Source: CAYSBA01 sp964429075 [NCBI: uncultured bacterium] (GTDB lineage: Bacteria > CAYSBA01). Taken from it: a stretch of 10,093 nt of DNA. The notes beneath the pieces are model-generated. The model was not told where the DNA came from, searched no databases, and saw only the letters and a list, made by a program, of their open reading frames with translations. The position numbers were made by a program, and so were the translations under genes. Of the stretch, positions 8,401 through 10,093 are shown in pieces. The stretch is taken from the NCBI GenBank assembly GCA_964429075.1, contig CAYSBA010000024.1:1-10093 (forward strand), written 5' to 3'. How positions within the stretch are numbered: the stretch's first letter is position 1; each line of letters opens with the position of its first letter.

Positions 8401-10093
8401 ACTCATCGGATCCATTTACACACTGGCCTGTTGCATAGTTACATACATGTTCACACTGAATAAAATTACACCGGTTTACACATTGATTGTAAAAACATAT
8501 ATCAGAAGGTTGACAATCGTTATCAGATCTACACTCTATCACAGGAACACATGAGCCTGTATCTCTGTTACAAACACCAGACTCACATGTAATTATATCA
8601 CACCAGTTTTTGCAGGTGCCACTGTAGCATGTCTCGTTTGCTTGACAGTCTGCATCACTCTGACACTCATAAGGTACACACTGTCCTGTTGCAGGATCGC
8701 AAGTTTCATTTACATTACATTGAACAGTGGAACATCTATCAACACAATGACCATCTATACATACAAAACCTGATGGGCAGTCGGTATCGTTTAAGCAGGC
8801 TGCATTGGGTTCACAATCACCACTCTGGCGGTTGCAGGTGTATCCTGGTGGGCAGGACTTTATGTCACACAGGTTTACACATGTTCCATCTTTACAGGTT
8901 TCGTTAGGTGCACAATCTGAGTCTACAAGACAATTCAGAGATACGCATTGTCCTGTTGTTGGATCACAGTAGGTACCAGAAGGACAATCAATAAGAGAAC
9001 AGATATTTTGACAGCTACCATTTATGCATAGATAGTTTGGTGGACAGTCAGTATTAGTCTGACAGTTACCTGTTGGGATACACTGTCCACTTACTGGGTC
9101 ACACTCCTGATCAGGTGGACATAGCATGACATCACATATATTCCTGCAGGTCCCGTTGTCACAGTATTCATTGGGAGCACAATCAATGTCACTTCTACAT
9201 TCATTGCCATTTTGTATACATCTACCATTCTGACAGATCTGGCCAGAAGGACAATCAGTATCTGTATTACATTCGACTACTGGCAAACAATCTCTTGCAA
9301 CCGGATCACAATAAGTACCTGGCGGACAGGTTATGGTATCACAAAAATCAACACATCTTTGATCCACACACAAAGCTCCCTGTGGACAATCAAAGCTGGT
9401 GTTACACTCTCCCTGATAGTCACAATTGCCAGTTACACGATTGCATGTGTATCCAACAGGGCACTCAACAAAGTCACATTTGTTTTCACATCTTCCTTCA
9501 ATGCAGATCTCATTTAGATTGCAATCAACATCATTGCTACACCCAACATCACCAACACAGCTAAGTGTATAAGGATCACAGTATTTTGGGGGAGTACACT
9601 CTATCTGGTAATATTCACATGGATCAAAACACTGTCCATCAACACATATCTGTGGAGAAATACAATCATTATCAGAGAAGCACATCTGTCTTTTTTCACA
9701 GGTTCCTGTATCAGGATTACAGTACTGGTCTGGTGGACATACCACATCCTTACAAAGATCAACACAAACACCACTCTGACACACCTGACCGATGGGACAA
9801 TCGCTATCAGATGTACAGCTGTCGAACTTAAGACAATTGCCTGTTGAACGCTGACAGTAGTAACCGGGTGGGCATTCTATTATGTCACAAATATATTCAC
9901 AACTTCCACTTCTGCAAAGCTGATTTGGGGCACAGTCTGCGTTGGAATTACATTGTGAATTAACACATATATGGCTTATAGAATCACACACCATACCCTG
10001 TGGACAATCAGAATCGCTCTGACATCCCTCTGGAACGCAGCGACCGGTAGATGGATCACATATATCACCGGGTGGACAGACCATATTGTCACA
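5438..10093 (-). CDS. Giant secreted-type Cys-rich repeat protein (Dickkopf-N-like / EGF-like repeats), N-terminus outside window
   Basis: The frame is open from the right edge to TAG at 5440-5438: 1551 codons. The ATG at 10084 is internal. The residues before it (CDN at the edge) continue a repeat unit, so the true start and any signal peptide lie beyond 10093. The protein is almost entirely small disulfide-type units with about 270 Cys by hand count. First come about 11 doublets (C-x5-C-x5-C-x4-C, then C-x4-C-x5-C-x6-C). About 38 singlets (C-x5-C-x5-C-x4-C, consensus CxSDxDCPxGxxCxxGxC) follow, then a distinct module at 5782-5576 and two last singlets. Similar repeats are annotated as Dickkopf N-terminal-like in Myxococcota and relatives. 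I infer an extracellular, disulfide-stabilised rod or adhesin. The visible part shows no catalytic domain, and no C-terminal anchor or sorting signal follows the last repeat (ends CVNNRCVNP). A function cannot be assigned. Confidence 0.85.
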   Translation of the reverse strand, partial: CDNMVCPPGDICDPSTGRCVPEGCQSDSDCPQGMVCDSISHICVNSQCNSNADCAPNQLCRSGSCEYICDIIECPPGYYCQRSTGNCLKFDSCTSDSDCPIGQVCQSGVCVDLCKDVVCPPDQYCNPDTGTCEKRQMCFSDNDCISPQICVDGQCFDPCEYYQIECTPPKYCDPYTLSCVGDVGCSNDVDCNLNEICIEGRCENKCDFVECPVGYTCNRVTGNCDYQGECNTSFDCPQGALCVDQRCVDFCDTITCPPGTYCDPVARDCLPVVECNTDTDCPSGQICQNGRCIQNGNECRSDIDCAPNEYCDNGTCRNICDVMLCPPDQECDPVSGQCIPTGNCQTNTDCPPNYLCINGSCQNICSLIDCPSGTYCDPTTGQCVSLNCLVDSDCAPNETCKDGTCVNLCDIKSCPPGYTCNRQSGDCEPNAACLNDTDCPSGFVCIDGHCVDRCSTVQCNVNETCDPATGQCVPYECQSDADCQANETCYSGTCKNWCDIITCESGVCNRDTGSCVPVIECRSDNDCQPSDICFYNQCVNRCNFIQCEHVCNYATGQCVNGSDECHSDADCQPGYYCDTNRSPTKCVEIPCNCYNNSECSSDTICQDCECIPFVCRSDSDCNSGYICVNGNCIPNQPECRTDYDCPFGQKCNNGICSPYINKECTSDSDCDTGFYCDTSTYTCVPLPYECSTDSDCAPTERCENGQCVFVGCRNNSDCDPEFICRFGECVTEGSCNSDSDCGQGMICENNSCIPAPECITDSDCPQGKVCTMGYCEPMSCSSDSDCMEQWICYNNQCVPPIPCTNDSDCMGIPGFVCVDGYCQSPSGCRSDADCPAFMECAFGQCMPKIPGNCTKDSDCPQHQVCQAGYCMPANTCNTDADCGPNQICSLGYCVPNTNYCNQDADCGPHEACKNNRCVDVECKDDSECQNWQLCQDYRCVAMDCQTDSNCQGGICENGRCTQPQCIDNRNCAYDMICQDGRCVQRGCVDNSDCLGGKVCKNNQCITPQCVSNMDCTIWERCVDYECVSINCTSDNDCQQDSICNNGICGPPQCLSDMDCGQHRRCQSGRCVVDNSCNVHQDCRPGQVCLNGQCTTPECLSDADCAPGLVCIEFYCRPQGCDRDVDCDPGWICESGICQKAECSTDSDCGSGFYCSSGRCKSLACSTDNDCPGGKICMSGMCSDPECYFDTECPAGYICLDGRCIQAGCNSDADCPDGLFCNTQSGQCEKRVCITDTDCPAGYHCNSGSCEPSQSNCNFDSECPLGQICEGGNCVAGCRSARDCNPGQQCLQGQCTSPPCAADRDCPNGYYCDTQAGSCVIGCLYDGQCPAGKVCIDARCVDPSCQTDSDCSNGDICVASQCVPPECRNDTDCQLGEQCLGGRCEKIFCRYDGDCPPGQVCNNGDCVPGPQECTYNGQCPINDECVNGHCQPADLGDLCKPCSSSAECGGPFDWCLYSPDYGEYLCGRDCSRGQSCPSGYACANIYDWQGNMIGLQCVPAGETCQGFCQTDADCPQGQFCDGGICTDTPFECTRDYHCPIGQVCVNNRCVNP
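5441..5575 (-). repeat. Two terminal singlet repeats
   Basis: Two further C-x5-C-x5-C-x4-C units (starting CQTDADC and CTRDYHC) follow the distinct module and run to the stop codon. They show that the module is inserted into the array and does not replace its end. Confidence 0.8.
5576..5782 (-). other. Distinct C-terminal Cys-rich module
   Basis: A stretch of about 69 residues starting CKPCSSSAECGGPFDWC and continuing through YLCGRDCSRGQSCPSGYAC to GLQCVPAGETCQGF breaks the repeat. It has ten Cys, aromatic residues and longer loops. Modules of the same type (CxxCxSDxxCGG...CGRDC...CPxGYxC...QCVP) recur near the end of Cys-rich surface proteins in Myxococcota-like bacteria, from my recollection of such proteins. 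Its role is unknown; it could cap the rod or serve as a binding head. Confidence 0.6.
5783..8401 (-). repeat. Singlet repeat array within the Cys-rich protein
   Basis: About 38 tandem units average 23 residues (873 codons in total), with the pattern C-x5-C-x5-C-x4-C and a 3-7 residue linker. Most carry Asp at the -3 and -1 positions before the second Cys (for example SDSDC, TDADC), followed by P/G-rich residues and xNGxC or xxGxC. Spacing variants include a one-residue deletion (CQTDSNCQGGIC) and a two-residue insertion (CMGIPGFVC). Confidence 0.85.
8252..8323 (-). other. Variant repeat unit with an extra Cys pair
   Basis: This unit near the start of the singlet array reads CNCYNNSEC, SSDTIC, QDCEC. 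The normal four-Cys spacing is kept (C-x5-C-x5-C-x4-C, from its second Cys). There is one additional Cys two residues before the first and one inside the last x4 loop, so a third disulfide is possible. Confidence 0.7.
8402..10093 (-). repeat. Doublet repeat array within the Cys-rich protein
   Basis: About 11 complete units of about 45 residues are in tandem, plus a partial unit at the window edge. Each unit joins a CxSDxDCPxGxxCxxGxC half to a CDxxxCPPGxxCDPxTGxC half, with eight Cys per unit. Two units lack the second half (starting CQSDSDC after the edge unit, and CNTDTDC in mid-array). The last two doublets have shortened second halves (CESGVCNRDTGSC and CEHVCNYATGQC). No two units are identical in sequence, so the array is old and diverged. 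Confidence 0.8.

Noticed and set aside
8002-8463. Plus-strand open frame of 153 codons inside the Cys-rich gene, and many other overlapping frames in 5440-9831
   Set aside because: They are antisense or frame-shifted readings of the repeat, rich in His, Tyr and Thr because of the recurrent Cys and Asp codons. They show no family motif, and the minus-strand frame is clearly the real one.
10082-10084. ATG as start of the Cys-rich protein
   Set aside because: The frame continues to the window edge with CDN, which belongs to the same repeat unit (CDxxxCPPG). The Met is internal, and no signal peptide follows it.
5441-10093. Regularly spaced repeats as a CRISPR array or DNA satellite
   Set aside because: The period is about 69 or 135 bases, the DNA copies are diverged, and the regularity is in the protein (Cys spacing) with an unbroken reading frame.

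Overview
The window is visibly AT-rich bacterial DNA. One edge carries a conserved housekeeping pair (ribosomal protein L31 and release factor 1). The rest holds envelope and oxidoreductase genes, and one very long cysteine-rich repeat protein fills the right half. Dickkopf-like Cys repeats of this kind, together with an NADase-type discoidin domain, are typical of Myxococcota, Bradymonadia and other former Deltaproteobacteria. The low GC argues against a classical myxobacterium. I infer a deltaproteobacterial-like, probably Gram-negative organism, but no phylum-defining marker is complete here.

Layout. Positions 1-453 (minus): rpmE followed by the first 69 codons of prfA, which runs off the left edge. 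Positions 454-597: a short divergent intergenic region with a consensus-like promoter facing each way. Positions 598-2087 (plus): a secreted protein with a C-terminal discoidin-like domain, overlapping by one base with an AhpD-like (carboxymuconolactone decarboxylase family) protein. Positions 2175-4122 (plus): a small membrane protein overlapping by 29 bases with a GMC flavin oxidoreductase. Together these two look like a split version of a long-chain-alcohol-oxidase-type enzyme. Positions 4088-5407 (minus): an M20 zinc peptidase whose 3' end overlaps the GMC gene tail to tail by 35 bp. Positions 5438-10093 (minus): a giant Cys-rich protein, open at the right edge, of which 1551 codons are visible.

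The giant protein is the outstanding feature. Read N- to C-terminally (right to left in the window), it has about 11 'doublet' units of about 45 residues (8 Cys each), then about 38 'singlet' units of about 23 residues (4 Cys each), then one unrelated Cys-rich module of about 69 residues, then two last singlets and the stop. By hand count there are about 270 cysteines. The M20 peptidase starts 30 bases after its stop with a strong ribosome binding site, so the two are probably co-transcribed. No mobile element, CRISPR array or RNA gene was seen, and no gene-free stretch exceeds 150 bases.
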